A DNA stretch of 64,000 nucleotides from Flemingiibacterium sp045636265 (GTDB taxonomy: Bacteria; Bacillota; Clostridia; Oscillospirales; CAG-272): positions 42,014 through 106,013 of the forward strand of contig JAZTXD010000074.1 of assembly GCA_045636265.1 (NCBI GenBank). Reading direction: 5' to 3'. Below the pieces are notes generated by a model that saw nothing but the letters and a program-made list of their open reading frames with translations, was not told where the DNA came from and ran no database searches. This document shows, piece after piece, positions 1 to 9,126 of this stretch. Each line of letters begins with the position of its first letter. The stretch's first letter is position 1. A program made the translations under genes and the position numbers.

Positions 1-444
1 CGCAATACCAATGTTGATTTTGGTATTCTTCCTTATCCAATGCTTGACGAAGCGCAGGAGGATTATATCTCTATTGACTGGACCGGACTCATGTGTGCTC
101 CGCTTGTAGCGAAAGATCATAACATGATAGGCGAAGTTATGGAGCTCTTTGCATACTACAGCGCTGAGGAAGTTCTTCCGGCATATTATGACATCGTTCT
201 TGGCGAGAAGCTTTCCCGTGACAACGAATCCCGCGAGATGCTTGATATTATCTTTGATGGCGTTATCTTTGATGCCGGTATGAGCTACTTCGCGCTTGAC
301 GGCAACATGTACACCATTTGGAGAACTCCCACTATTATCGCCCAGGGTAAAATGGCAGGTTACGCATCTCATCTCGGTAAGTACGCCGGAGGCGCTTCAT
401 ATCAGATTGAAAAATTCAACGACGCTGTTTTGGACATGGAATAA
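1..444 (+). CDS. Extracellular solute-binding protein, C-terminal part (sugar ABC transporter)
   Basis: The reading frame is open from base 1 and ends at 444, so only the last 147 residues are present. The pattern FGILPYPMLDEAQEDY followed by a long alpha-helical region and a closing KFNDAVLDME is typical of the C-terminal lobe of family 1 carbohydrate-binding lipoproteins that deliver oligosaccharides to ABC permeases. The start, the lipobox and the permease genes would lie left of the window. It reads toward the secreted hydrolase-like genes that follow, which fits a glycan-uptake locus. No clear terminator separates it from the next promoter at 482. Confidence 0.8.
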   Translation, partial: RNTNVDFGILPYPMLDEAQEDYISIDWTGLMCAPLVAKDHNMIGEVMELFAYYSAEEVLPAYYDIVLGEKLSRDNESREMLDIIFDGVIFDAGMSYFALDGNMYTIWRTPTIIAQGKMAGYASHLGKYAGGASYQIEKFNDAVLDME

Positions 445-481
445 AATTTTTGAACGGATATTACAAAGTTTTCTAAATCTG

Positions 482-510
482 TTGACAAAAACGTCCAAGT
501 ATGCTATAAT
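482..510 (+). promoter_or_regulatory. Consensus sigma-A promoter for the first hydrolase-like gene
   Basis: TTGACA at 482-487 and TATAAT at 505-510 are separated by 17 bases. The start codon at 549 follows with TTGGAGGA as ribosome site. This makes the gene at 549 its own transcription unit rather than a tail of the transporter. Confidence 0.8.
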
Positions 511-548
511 TTTAAAAGCATATTAAAAAAGTGTTGGAGGATTAACAA

Positions 549-2738
549 ATGAAAAAAAATAGGCTTATAGGCTTACTGCTTCTCATCGCTTTGGCAATCC
601 CTATGTTTGCTTTCGGCGTGAGCGCAGATGCCGAGTGGGCAGAGTTTCTCAACTACGAGGGTGTTGACGAGCCGATGCCGGAAAAGAATCTTTTAAAATG
701 GGGTTCTATGGACGATGAGGAAACTGTTGGCAGATGGAATGGACGTACCCAGAAGGTCGATCACGTTTCCACATCAAAGGGCGGTTATCTGTTCTTCCAT
801 GATATTCCGCACCCCACTATCTGTTTTGACTATTCTCATAAAGAATCGGTTATAGGTGCCGGTACTTATAAGTTTACCGGATATGTCAGAACAGCTTATG
901 AGGGAGAGGTTACCGAGCTTCGTTTCTATGTCTATGACCAGAACCACGGTACGTCCTCTCAGGGAGCAGCTTTTCTCTATCTTTATCCTACACACGATAA
1001 GTGGCTCAAGGTTGAGTTCTATGTAACTCTTGACAGCGATTTTACTGGATTCAGATTTGCCGGTGGTCCTCACCCCGAGTTCATTCAGGCGTACTGCATT
1101 GACAACTTCTCACTTGTTAAGGTTGATTCGGTTCCCGAAGGTTATAAAATGCCTACAAGCTTCGGTACCAAAGTAACTTACACACAGGCTACTGCATCCA
1201 ACAACGGTTCTGCTACACCGACCGTTGCATTCGATCCCGAGCTTGAGGCACAGTATGATGTACAGGGAATAGTGTATAACCGCGATATCGACTTTATCGG
1301 CACTTGCACAGCTTCCACAACCAAGAAGGATATTGAAAACTTTGTATACGGCTTCAGAGATACTCATATTACTGACTATATGATAAATGTATTCTGTCAG
1401 CTTGCAGTGTATCCGTCTGATGTTGCGTCTGACTTTGCTGACAGATATAAATATCAGAAGGAAAACAATATTCCCACGACTGATAACAGAATGACAATGG
1501 CATATACTCTGTTTGAACGCAAGAAGCTCGACTATATCGAGATATTCTGCGAAAAGTTCCCCGAGATCGGCATAAATCCGTGGCTTTCCTACCGTATGAA
1601 CGATGCTCACGGCGTTGACTCTCCCGATAGTATTTATGCATGGGATTTCTTCACAGAAAATCCCCAGTTCAGACGTGTACAGCACGGCTCAACCACCAAC
1701 AGATATTGGGATAACCTCTTCGACTACTCTTATAGGGAAGTTCGCGACTATATGCTCGCGGTAATCAATGAGGGACTCAGTAAATACGATTGCTACGGTT
1801 TAGAGCTTGACTATCAGCGTGATATTTGGATGTGGCACACCGGTGGTGAGTATGCAGGTCTTGACACACTCAACGAATTCATGCGTGAAATTAACAGAAT
1901 TGTTGCTATATACGAGGAAAAGTACGGTCATGAAATAAAGATCGCAGTTCGCGTTGCATCCGATATTCAGGATAACTATGACTTTGGTATGGACGTTATC
2001 ACATGGGCAGCCGAAGGTCTTATTGACCTCGTTAACCCCACATCAAGATGGGCAACAACTGACCTTGATATTCCCGTTAGATCTTGGATTTCTGTAATGC
2101 ATCCGTATGGCGTTGAGGTTGCCCCCGGTATCGAATGGACCATCCAGACTTACTCCGGCAGAGAGAGAAGCGGTTTTACCATGGATAAGTTTGCTGCGAC
2201 CACTGCAAACTGGTTCTCCCAGGGCGCGGATAAGGTGTACCTCTACAACCAGTTTATCGGTCTTCCCGGCATAAAGGACACTGACCGTGTGGTTGGCTCC
2301 GGTAACCATTTTGACATGCTTACCACAATCGGTTCCTACGAAAAGGTAGTCAACCACAGAAGACAGATGCTTCTTTCCTACAATGATATGGCTCCTATGT
2401 GGAAGGGCGTTGACTATGTGCTTCCGTTCCGTGTAAATGCAAATGAAACGGGTGTAATACGTATTCCGATGGGAGATGTACCGGAAGGAGCGACAGTAAC
2501 ACTCAGAATGGCTGCAAACTCGCTTAATCTCAAGGCAATTCCGACGGTTTACATCAACGGCGTGGAAGCAAAGCATATTGAAAATATAATGGAGGCAAGT
2601 CCGTATACATCCGATAAGCTTATGATTTATGCTGTTCCCCAGTCCGCACTTGACGATATGCATCTTATAGTGGAAGTTACTCCCCAGAAGTATTTCTCCT
2701 CAAACTATATTGATCTCATAATCGAACCTGCAAAATAA
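549..2738 (+). CDS. Secreted glycoside-hydrolase-like protein, paralogue 1 of 3
   Basis: A 729-residue protein with a clear signal peptide (KK-rich start, hydrophobic stretch, cleavage near VSADA, about residue 27). Residues about 30-195 look like a carbohydrate-binding jelly-roll domain (YKFTGYVRTAYEGEVTELRF pattern). Residues about 230-600 look like a TIM barrel with ending strands NPWLSYRMND, GLELDYQRDIWMW (about 417-430), IAVRVASD and MHPYGVEVAPGIE (about 515-530). The acidic residues in LELD and PGIE are the best candidates for catalytic groups; that is inference. The C-terminal 100 residues form a beta-rich domain (RIPMGDVPEGATVTLRMA). Two close paralogues follow. It probably cleaves an extracellular glycan, but I cannot name a GH family. 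Start chosen by the TTGGAGGA site 10 bases upstream. Confidence 0.75.
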   Translation: MKKNRLIGLLLLIALAIPMFAFGVSADAEWAEFLNYEGVDEPMPEKNLLKWGSMDDEETVGRWNGRTQKVDHVSTSKGGYLFFHDIPHPTICFDYSHKESVIGAGTYKFTGYVRTAYEGEVTELRFYVYDQNHGTSSQGAAFLYLYPTHDKWLKVEFYVTLDSDFTGFRFAGGPHPEFIQAYCIDNFSLVKVDSVPEGYKMPTSFGTKVTYTQATASNNGSATPTVAFDPELEAQYDVQGIVYNRDIDFIGTCTASTTKKDIENFVYGFRDTHITDYMINVFCQLAVYPSDVASDFADRYKYQKENNIPTTDNRMTMAYTLFERKKLDYIEIFCEKFPEIGINPWLSYRMNDAHGVDSPDSIYAWDFFTENPQFRRVQHGSTTNRYWDNLFDYSYREVRDYMLAVINEGLSKYDCYGLELDYQRDIWMWHTGGEYAGLDTLNEFMREINRIVAIYEEKYGHEIKIAVRVASDIQDNYDFGMDVITWAAEGLIDLVNPTSRWATTDLDIPVRSWISVMHPYGVEVAPGIEWTIQTYSGRERSGFTMDKFAATTANWFSQGADKVYLYNQFIGLPGIKDTDRVVGSGNHFDMLTTIGSYEKVVNHRRQMLLSYNDMAPMWKGVDYVLPFRVNANETGVIRIPMGDVPEGATVTLRMAANSLNLKAIPTVYINGVEAKHIENIMEASPYTSDKLMIYAVPQSALDDMHLIVEVTPQKYFSSNYIDLIIEPAK

Positions 2739-2744
2739 ACATTT

Positions 2745-2782
2745 ACCGCTGTGAGCAATCGCTCACAGCGGTTACTTTTTTA
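2745..2782 (+). terminator. Rho-independent terminator after paralogue 1
   Basis: A 12-bp perfect stem ACCGCTGTGAGC / GCTCACAGCGGT with a 4-base loop (AATC) is followed by a T-rich tail. An almost identical hairpin sits after paralogue 2 (5173-5201). Confidence 0.9.
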
Positions 2783-2824
2783 TTTCAACAGCAAGATAGT
2801 GCAGATCGTGGGCAATTTTATTGC

Positions 2825-2853
2825 TTGACATTTACGGTGGAGAATGATATGAT
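2825..2853 (+). promoter_or_regulatory. Sigma-A promoter for paralogue 2
   Basis: TTGACA at 2825-2830 and TATGAT at 2848-2853 with a 17-base spacer lie 67 bases before the start at 2920. Confidence 0.7.
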
Positions 2854-2919
2854 TTTATTATAGAGAACTTCATTGTTTTAGCAGTGTATAATTTTTTAAA
2901 TACCCAGGAGGAAAAACGA

Positions 2920-5166
2920 ATGAACAAAAACAGACTTTGTGCTTTGACCGTTACGGTCATAATGCTGTTGTCGCTGTTCGCTTTTTCAGCGAGTGCAGAT
3001 GCGAGCTGGGCAGATTTTTTAAACTATGACGGCGTTGCAGAACCAATGCCAAAGGGCAATCTCCTTACAAATTCCTCGTTTGACGATGAGAGCTGTCTTA
3101 CAAGCTGGGCTGTAAACGGTCAGACACTTGAACACTACTCCACACCCACTGGCGGTTATGTTCGTATGAGCAATATTCCGAACCCGTCGTATGGATTTGA
3201 GTTCTCGAATAAGAACTCGCCTAATAAGATTTCTGCCGGTCACTATAAGTTTACCGGCTACTTCAGAATGGCATATGAGGGCGAGGTTACCGTACTGCGT
3301 TTGGCTATCCATGATAAAAACAATCCTCGCTATTCCGGTACTAATTTCAAGGTCAATGTTTATCCGACAAGCGACGAGTGGCTGAAGGTTGAGTGCTACT
3401 TAACTCTCGACAGCGATTTTCTATCGATCGTTGTTATGGGTGGAACACAGCTTGAGTATATACAGTCCTACTGCGTTGACAACTTCTCGCTCGAAAAGGT
3501 TGATTCCATCCCGAGTGATTATGTTCATAGAACAAGCTTCGGCACTCCGGTAACCAAGGCGCAGGTTCTTGCATCAAACAACGGTTCTGCTGAGTCATAT
3601 TCAAAGTGGGATCCCGAGCTTGAAAAGCAGTATGAGGTACAGGGAATAGTATATAACCGCGATATTGATTTTCTTAGTAGCTGCAAAACTATTGGCACGT
3701 CAATCAGCAAGCAGATGCTTGAGGACTATGTTTACGGCTTTAAGGATACTCACATCACCGACTTTATGATAAACATCTTCTGTCAGATAATTGCGTATCC
3801 GTCAGCGGTTGGAACCGACTTTGTCGATCAGTATTACTATAACAAGGACAACGGCTACGAAATAACGGGCAACCAACAGATGGCGTACATCATGTTTGAA
3901 CGCAAAAACCTTGACTATATTAAGGTCTTCTGTGATACGTTCCCGGAAATTGGTATAAATCCGTGGCTTTCCTTCCGTATGAACGATGCTCACGGTGTTC
4001 AGACTCCAAGTGACGTAAAGATTTGGGATTTCTTCACACAAAATCCCCAGTACAGACGTGTACAGCACGGTTCCGTGGTTAATTCCTATAATAACAATCT
4101 CTTTGATTATTCATACGAAGGCGTTCGTGACTATATGCTCGCACTCTTCAACGAGTCACTTGACAGATACGATTGCTACGGTATAGAACTTGACTTCCAG
4201 CGTGAGATCTGGCTCTGGCACAATGGCGGAGAGTATGCAGGTCTTGATATATTAAATGACTTCATGCGCGATCTCGACCGACTTGTCAAGGTGTACGAAG
4301 AAAAATACGGACACGAGATAAAGGTTGCCGTACGCGTTGCTTCCGATATTCAGACCAACTACGATCTCGGATGTGATATCATAACATGGGCATCTGAAGG
4401 ACTTATCGATCTGGTTAACCCCACCGCAAGATGGGCAACAACCGATTATGATATCCCCGTAAGAGCATGGACCGCTGTAATGCATCCGTACGGAGTTGAG
4501 GTCGCTCCCGGCATTGAAGCGTCAAGACGCGCTTATGCGTCCGGTAATGCTGAGTCAACGCACACACTTGACACAATGTGCGCCGCTTCTGCGAGCTGGT
4601 TCTCCCAGGGAGCGGATAAGGTATATGTATATAATATCTTTGCCGGACTCACAAGTACAATCAAGGAAGAGGACAGAATTTCAACAGATAAGAGCAATCT
4701 CTCAATTTCCGGAGGTACGCCCAAAGGACACTTTAACATGTTGACGACCATCGGCTCGTATGAGAAAGTGATAAACCGTCAAAGAAAGCTTATGGTTTCC
4801 TTTAACGATATAACGCCTATTTGGAAATCGTCAAATGAAATTCTTCCTTTGACCTGTTCTCCCGGAAAGACCTGCGCAATGCGTATACCAATGGGCGACG
4901 TTCCCGAGGGAGCAACGGTAACTTTGAGATTTGCCGCAAATACACTCAATCTCCAAAATCTGCCTACAGTCTATATAAACGGGCAGAAAGCTACTTATCT
5001 CGGAAGCGTATATGAGGCGAATTCGTTTACCACAAATAAGTTTATGACCTACGAAATTCCCGCATCTGCACACGACGATATGTTCATCGTTGTAGAAATA
5101 ACTCCGCAGAAATATCTTTCTATAGGATATGCGGATGTTGTGATAACGCCGGCAGGAATGGAATAA
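2920..5166 (+). CDS. Secreted glycoside-hydrolase-like protein, paralogue 2 of 3
   Basis: A 748-residue protein, collinear with the gene at 549. It has a signal peptide (NKNRLCALTV start, hydrophobic core, cleavage near SASADA), an N-terminal binding-type domain (YKFTGYFRMAYEGEVTVLRL), a TIM-barrel-like core with NPWLSFRMND, GIELDFQREIWLW, VAVRVASD and MHPYGVEVAPGIE, and a beta-rich end (RIPMGDVPEGATVTLRFA). Compared with paralogue 1 it has a short insertion after the PGIE motif and another near GLTSTIKEEDR. The start at 2920 follows CAGGAGGAAAAACGA; an in-frame ATG 36 bases earlier has no ribosome site. Likely an extracellular glycan-active enzyme of the same unnamed family. Confidence 0.75.
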   Translation: MNKNRLCALTVTVIMLLSLFAFSASADASWADFLNYDGVAEPMPKGNLLTNSSFDDESCLTSWAVNGQTLEHYSTPTGGYVRMSNIPNPSYGFEFSNKNSPNKISAGHYKFTGYFRMAYEGEVTVLRLAIHDKNNPRYSGTNFKVNVYPTSDEWLKVECYLTLDSDFLSIVVMGGTQLEYIQSYCVDNFSLEKVDSIPSDYVHRTSFGTPVTKAQVLASNNGSAESYSKWDPELEKQYEVQGIVYNRDIDFLSSCKTIGTSISKQMLEDYVYGFKDTHITDFMINIFCQIIAYPSAVGTDFVDQYYYNKDNGYEITGNQQMAYIMFERKNLDYIKVFCDTFPEIGINPWLSFRMNDAHGVQTPSDVKIWDFFTQNPQYRRVQHGSVVNSYNNNLFDYSYEGVRDYMLALFNESLDRYDCYGIELDFQREIWLWHNGGEYAGLDILNDFMRDLDRLVKVYEEKYGHEIKVAVRVASDIQTNYDLGCDIITWASEGLIDLVNPTARWATTDYDIPVRAWTAVMHPYGVEVAPGIEASRRAYASGNAESTHTLDTMCAASASWFSQGADKVYVYNIFAGLTSTIKEEDRISTDKSNLSISGGTPKGHFNMLTTIGSYEKVINRQRKLMVSFNDITPIWKSSNEILPLTCSPGKTCAMRIPMGDVPEGATVTLRFAANTLNLQNLPTVYINGQKATYLGSVYEANSFTTNKFMTYEIPASAHDDMFIVVEITPQKYLSIGYADVVITPAGME

Positions 5167-5172
5167 GGCCAA

Positions 5173-5205
5173 AACCGCTGTGAGCAACGCTCACAGCGGT
5201 TGTTT
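5173..5205. terminator. Shared terminator between convergent paralogues 2 and 3
   Basis: A 13-bp stem AACCGCTGTGAGC / GCTCACAGCGGTT with a 3-base loop (AAC) followed by TGTTTTG. It sits between the stop at 5166 and the opposite-strand stop at 5213 and can serve both. It nearly repeats the hairpin at 2745. Confidence 0.85.
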
Positions 5206-5212
5206 TGTGCTT

Positions 5213-7453
5213 TTATCTTATGGGTTCGATGTATACTTCAACGTAGTCCACTGCAAAATACTTTTCGGGAGTGAATTCGGCAACGATATACATATCGTCG
5301 AGAACTTCTTCAGGCAGCGTGTAGCACAGCATTTTGTTCGTAGTGTAACCCTGATCGGAATATTCGGAATGACTTGATTCTACGAGCTTTGAGTTAATAC
5401 GAGTTTCCGGCGGGTATTTAATGCTCATATCGTTAACAGCAAGCTTTAAGGTTACAGTTGCACCGTCGGGAATATCACCGATCGGGATGCGAAGTGCTCC
5501 GGTTTCACCGATTGCTACTCTGAAGGGGAGTGTATAGTTGACTTCTTTCCATGTTTGCGCTATGTCATTATAGGTTACGATAATTCTGCGGTCACAGTTC
5601 ATTACCTTATCATACGAACCAACGGTGGTAATCATGTTCCAGTATCCAATAGATCCACCGCCGATTGCTTTGATCTCTGGTGAAGACTTGTGGAACTCTT
5701 CTTTCATCATGCTATTTAGCGACAAATAGTGGTTGTAAACGTAGAATTTATCCGCACCCTGGGAATACCAGCTTGCAGCAAGACCTGCGAAGGTATCAAG
5801 ATTGTGTTTGCCGATAATGTCGTTTGCGCCGGTGTTGATCTGATGCTCAACGCCGGGGGCAACCTCAACGCCGTACGGATGCATTACAGCTGCCCAGGAT
5901 CTAACGGGAACATCAAAGTCTGTAGTTGCAAATCTTGAGGTGGGGATCACCATATCCATAAGACCTTCAGCTGCCCATGTGATAACGTCAAGACCGAAAT
6001 CGTAGTTGGTCTGAATATCGGAAGCAACACGAGCCGCAACCTTTATCTCGTGACCGTACTTTTCCTCATACGTCTTGATTACGCCGTCAAGCTTTCTCAT
6101 GAAATCGTTGAGAAGGTCAAGACCTGCATATTCGCCGCCGGTGTGCCAGAGCCAGATCTCACGCTGGAAGTCAAGCTCAATACCATGACAGTCGTAGCGG
6201 CTCAGCGACTCGTTGATAATGTCAAGCATATACTCGCGAACCTTATCGTATGTGAAGTCGAGTGTGTTGTCGTAGTAGGTGTTGGTGGTAGAGCCGTGCT
6301 TTACACGGATCATTTCCGGATTGTCGATATAGAAATCCGAGGTCATGAACGTGATCTTGGGTGCTGTGTAACGGTTGTGCGCGTCGTTCATTCGGAAAGA
6401 GATCCACGGATTTATGCCAACTTCTTTGAATGTCTTGCACCAGATGTCGATGTAATCCAGTCCGTACAGATCAAACATACTGAATGCGCCCTTGACGTAG
6501 CTCTCGTTTTTGAAGTTGACAGCCTGACCGGCAAGCTCGGTTGTACGGTATCTGTCGACATAGTTTGATGCTACCTCTGAGGGGTATATTGCCTGCTGAG
6601 AGAAAACATTGATGAAGTAATCTGTAACATGAGAGCCTGCAAAGCCTCTTGCGTATGCTTCAAGGTTTGCTTTGGTCGGTGTTACACCGGTGTTGACGAG
6701 AGTTGCACAGAAGTCGGTATCCTGATTGATTATGATACCCTTTACGTCATACTGCGCCTCAGTTTCCGGATCCCAATCGGGGTAGGAGGGCATTGAACCA
6801 TTGTTGGTTGCGACTACTTCTTCTTTGGTAACTTCTTTACCAAAAACGGTAGGTCTTACGTAACCCTCTGGAAATGCATCGACTTTTTCCATGGAAATAT
6901 TGTCCACGCAATATGCCTGAACCATCTCGGCACGCGGACCGCCGGCGGTTTTGAAGCCTGTGAAGTTGTTTTCAAACTCAATATAGAACTCAACCTTGAG
7001 CCATTCATCACTGGTGGGGTAAACATAAGCAGTGTAAACGCCGTGCGTGGTTGGGCCGTTCTTTGCATCATAGATAACAAAGCGAAGCTCGGTAAGCTCA
7101 CCCTCGTAAGCGGTTCTGAAATAAGCGGTCATCTTATACTTACCGGGACCGATTGTGGAAGCCGGTTTGTAGTCAAATCCGATATGGGGAAGAGCGATAT
7201 TGCTCATTCGGAGATATCCGCCGCCGCTTTCGGTTGTTACGTGCTCAAGCGTCTGGCTGTTTGACTTCCAGTTCTTGAGGCAGTTATCGCTATTGAGATT
7301 GCCGCCTGCCAGATAGTTGGTTTTTGGCAGAGCGTCCTTGACATCCTCGAACTCAAGAAAGTCGTTGTATCCAGCAGCAGATGTTTGAATGGGGAGCATT
7401 GCAAACAGCATTGCCAGAACAAAAACAAACGAAATGATTCTTAATTTTGCCAT
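5213..7453 (-). CDS. Secreted glycoside-hydrolase-like protein, paralogue 3 of 3
   Basis: A 746-residue protein on the opposite strand, homologous along its length to the two genes before it. It has a signal peptide (AKLRIISFVFVLAMLFAML, cleavage near TSAAG), the binding-type domain (YKMTAYFRTAYEGELTELRF), the core motifs NPWISFRMND, GIELDFQREIWLW, VAARVASD and MHPYGVEVAPGVE, and the closing RIPIGDIPDGATVTLKLA. It is more diverged, with an extra stretch in the region of the YRTTELAGQAVNF segment. Start set at 7453 because GAAAGGAAAAT lies just ahead; an upstream in-frame ATG at 7501 would put 16 charged residues before the signal peptide. Its enzyme activity is inferred only. Confidence 0.75.
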   Translation of the reverse strand: MAKLRIISFVFVLAMLFAMLPIQTSAAGYNDFLEFEDVKDALPKTNYLAGGNLNSDNCLKNWKSNSQTLEHVTTESGGGYLRMSNIALPHIGFDYKPASTIGPGKYKMTAYFRTAYEGELTELRFVIYDAKNGPTTHGVYTAYVYPTSDEWLKVEFYIEFENNFTGFKTAGGPRAEMVQAYCVDNISMEKVDAFPEGYVRPTVFGKEVTKEEVVATNNGSMPSYPDWDPETEAQYDVKGIIINQDTDFCATLVNTGVTPTKANLEAYARGFAGSHVTDYFINVFSQQAIYPSEVASNYVDRYRTTELAGQAVNFKNESYVKGAFSMFDLYGLDYIDIWCKTFKEVGINPWISFRMNDAHNRYTAPKITFMTSDFYIDNPEMIRVKHGSTTNTYYDNTLDFTYDKVREYMLDIINESLSRYDCHGIELDFQREIWLWHTGGEYAGLDLLNDFMRKLDGVIKTYEEKYGHEIKVAARVASDIQTNYDFGLDVITWAAEGLMDMVIPTSRFATTDFDVPVRSWAAVMHPYGVEVAPGVEHQINTGANDIIGKHNLDTFAGLAASWYSQGADKFYVYNHYLSLNSMMKEEFHKSSPEIKAIGGGSIGYWNMITTVGSYDKVMNCDRRIIVTYNDIAQTWKEVNYTLPFRVAIGETGALRIPIGDIPDGATVTLKLAVNDMSIKYPPETRINSKLVESSHSEYSDQGYTTNKMLCYTLPEEVLDDMYIVAEFTPEKYFAVDYVEVYIEPIR

Positions 7454-7578
7454 AATATTTTCCTTTCTTGAAGGTGTGAGTTGATGTTCAACTCTACACA
7501 TAATAATGTTAATTATAACCGAGTTTTTACATTAGATTATACCGATGGGAACCAAAACAGTCAGAACACAGAGGTAAT

Positions 7579-8064
7579 ATGAAATACAGTAAAGTATGCG
7601 CTATTTTCGGGGAGAATCCGTCGGAGCTGGCATTCGGTTACGACGAGGAATATTATACGTGTGATGTTTTAAAAATGCGGCTTGTATGCGCAATGCAGGA
7701 GGCGATTCTGACGGGATGCGATGCCTTTGCACTGATACTTGATCAGGGTGTGTGCATGTGGGGAGCGGAGGCGTGTATAGCCATGCGTGAAAGCGGTGAG
7801 GATATCCGACTTGTTGCAATGACACGCTCGGAAAATCAGGCATCGCGCTGGCATCCCGAACGCAGAGAGCGGTTTTATAATATTATTGAAAAGTGCGATG
7901 TGCATATTGATCTTGAGCATGTACAACGAGAGCCGCAGGAGTATTTGTTAAGTCAGGCACAGTGTGCTGTTATACTTGGTGACAGGAGGATAGAGCGAAT
8001 AGCTGAAATCATAGAATCAGCAGAGAAAAGCGGCGTTTTCACAATGACGGTACCGTCGGAATAG
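7579..8064 (+). CDS. SLOG-family protein, YpsA/DUF1273-like
   Basis: A 161-residue soluble protein. The early FGENPSELAFGYDEE, the middle QGVCMWGAEA, and NQASRWHPERRERFYNIIEKCD follow the order of motifs in YpsA (DUF1273), a Rossmann-like SLOG-fold protein; YpsA of Bacillus subtilis is linked to cell division and nucleotide-ligand sensing. AGAGGT precedes the ATG. It is divergent from paralogue 3 and sits 69 bases ahead of sigK, whose putative promoter begins at its stop codon. Ligand and role here are unknown. Confidence 0.65.
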   Translation: MKYSKVCAIFGENPSELAFGYDEEYYTCDVLKMRLVCAMQEAILTGCDAFALILDQGVCMWGAEACIAMRESGEDIRLVAMTRSENQASRWHPERRERFYNIIEKCDVHIDLEHVQREPQEYLLSQAQCAVILGDRRIERIAEIIESAEKSGVFTMTVPSE

Positions 8065-8065
8065 A

Positions 8066-8095
8066 TTTATACTTGTTTGCATAATATCATACATG
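8066..8095 (+). promoter_or_regulatory. Possible sigma-E-type promoter for sigK
   Basis: TTTATA (8066-8071) and CATACAT (8088-8094) are separated by 16 bases. CATACA is the core of the -10 element read by the mother-cell factor sigma-E, which controls sigK in Bacillus. The -35 match is weak, so this is tentative. Confidence 0.4.
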
Positions 8096-8133
8096 GGCTT
8101 TTAGTAGTATATAGAATACATGGAGATGATATT

Positions 8134-8838
8134 ATGTTTGGTATTTATGAAAATCTCTCACACTTACTGTTTATTTTTCTGCGTATATCCACGGGGGGCG
8201 CGTACGGTGGCTGCTTCCCGGAGCCGCTGTCGGCAAAGCGTGAGAGAGAATGCTTTCGCTTGATGCGTGAGTCTGGAGATATGACGGCGCGTGCGGAGCT
8301 TATTGAGCACAATCTTCGCCTTGTGGCTCACATCGTTAAGAAATACTATTCCTCCAACAAAAATCAGGATGATTTAATTTCAATCGGTACAATAGGTCTT
8401 ATAAAAGCTGTGGATTCCTTTGATCCGAGTAATGGAGCGAGATTTGCTACATATGCCGGAAAGTGTTTGCAGAATGAAATACTGATGTATTTTCGCTCAC
8501 AAAAGAAGCTTTCGGCGGAGGTTTCCATGAACGAAACCATTGATGTTGACAAAGAGGGAAATCCGCTCACGTGGGGTGATATTATAGCTACGGAAGATAC
8601 TATTGCCGATGACCTTGACATAAAGCTTCGCTCTGCAAGAGCTATTGCAATAATAGGAAGCGAGCTTACAAAACGCGAGAGGGAGGTTATATCCATGAGA
8701 TACGGCATCGGCGGCAGACGTGCGATTACGCAGCGCGAGGTTGCAGAGAAGCTGGGAATTTCGAGGTCATATGTAAGCCGCATCGAGGGTGCGGCACTTG
8801 AAAAAATAAAAGAAAGTCTGACACGGTATTCGATGTAA
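8134..8838 (+). CDS. sigK: RNA polymerase sporulation sigma factor SigK
   Basis: A 234-residue sigma-70 family factor of the sigma-E/sigma-K type. The hydrophobic N-terminus followed by FPEPLSAKRERECFRLM is the SigK-specific pro-sequence and junction. Region 2 is present as LVAHIVKKYY, DLISIGTIGLIKAVDSF and FRSQKK. Region 4 is REVISMRYGIGG with a helix-turn-helix REVAEKLGISRSYVSRIE. Known role: late mother-cell transcription during sporulation, activated by removal of the N-terminal pro-peptide. The gene is intact, with no skin-like insertion. GGAGATGAT precedes the ATG at 8134; the in-frame ATG at 8077 has no ribosome site. Confidence 0.9.
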   Translation: MFGIYENLSHLLFIFLRISTGGAYGGCFPEPLSAKRERECFRLMRESGDMTARAELIEHNLRLVAHIVKKYYSSNKNQDDLISIGTIGLIKAVDSFDPSNGARFATYAGKCLQNEILMYFRSQKKLSAEVSMNETIDVDKEGNPLTWGDIIATEDTIADDLDIKLRSARAIAIIGSELTKREREVISMRYGIGGRRAITQREVAEKLGISRSYVSRIEGAALEKIKESLTRYSM

Positions 8839-8948
8839 TGCTTCGGGAAATTCTATTTTTATTATAATTTTATTATAAGATCTTTTAAAAATAAAGGCAA
8901 GAAAATATGTTGTCAAATATAGCAAAATTGTAGTAGCGAGAGAAAAAC

Positions 8949-8984
8949 AGAGGGGGGATTTTATTTAATCCGCCCTCTTTCTTT
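8949..8984 (+). terminator. Terminator after sigK
   Basis: Stem AGAGGGGGGATT / AATCCGCCCTCT (12 bp, one G-G mismatch) with loop TTATTT, followed by TTTCTTTG. The rest of the 288-base gap before the Nudix gene is AT-rich and holds only the promoter at 9053. Confidence 0.8.
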
Positions 8985-9052
8985 GTATAATTTATCATTT
9001 CCGACCTTTGGCACACATTTGTGAAATTATTATAAATTATTATCAAAAGTAT

Positions 9053-9081
9053 TTGTAAAATGTCAAATCATGTGTTATAAT
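9053..9081 (+). promoter_or_regulatory. Sigma-A promoter for the Nudix gene
   Basis: TTGTAA (9053-9058), 17-base spacer, TATAAT (9076-9081); 46 bases before the start codon. Confidence 0.65.
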
Positions 9082-9126
9082 ATATATAATTATTCTTTAT
9101 TTACAGTTTTGAGAGGAGGGAAGCCG

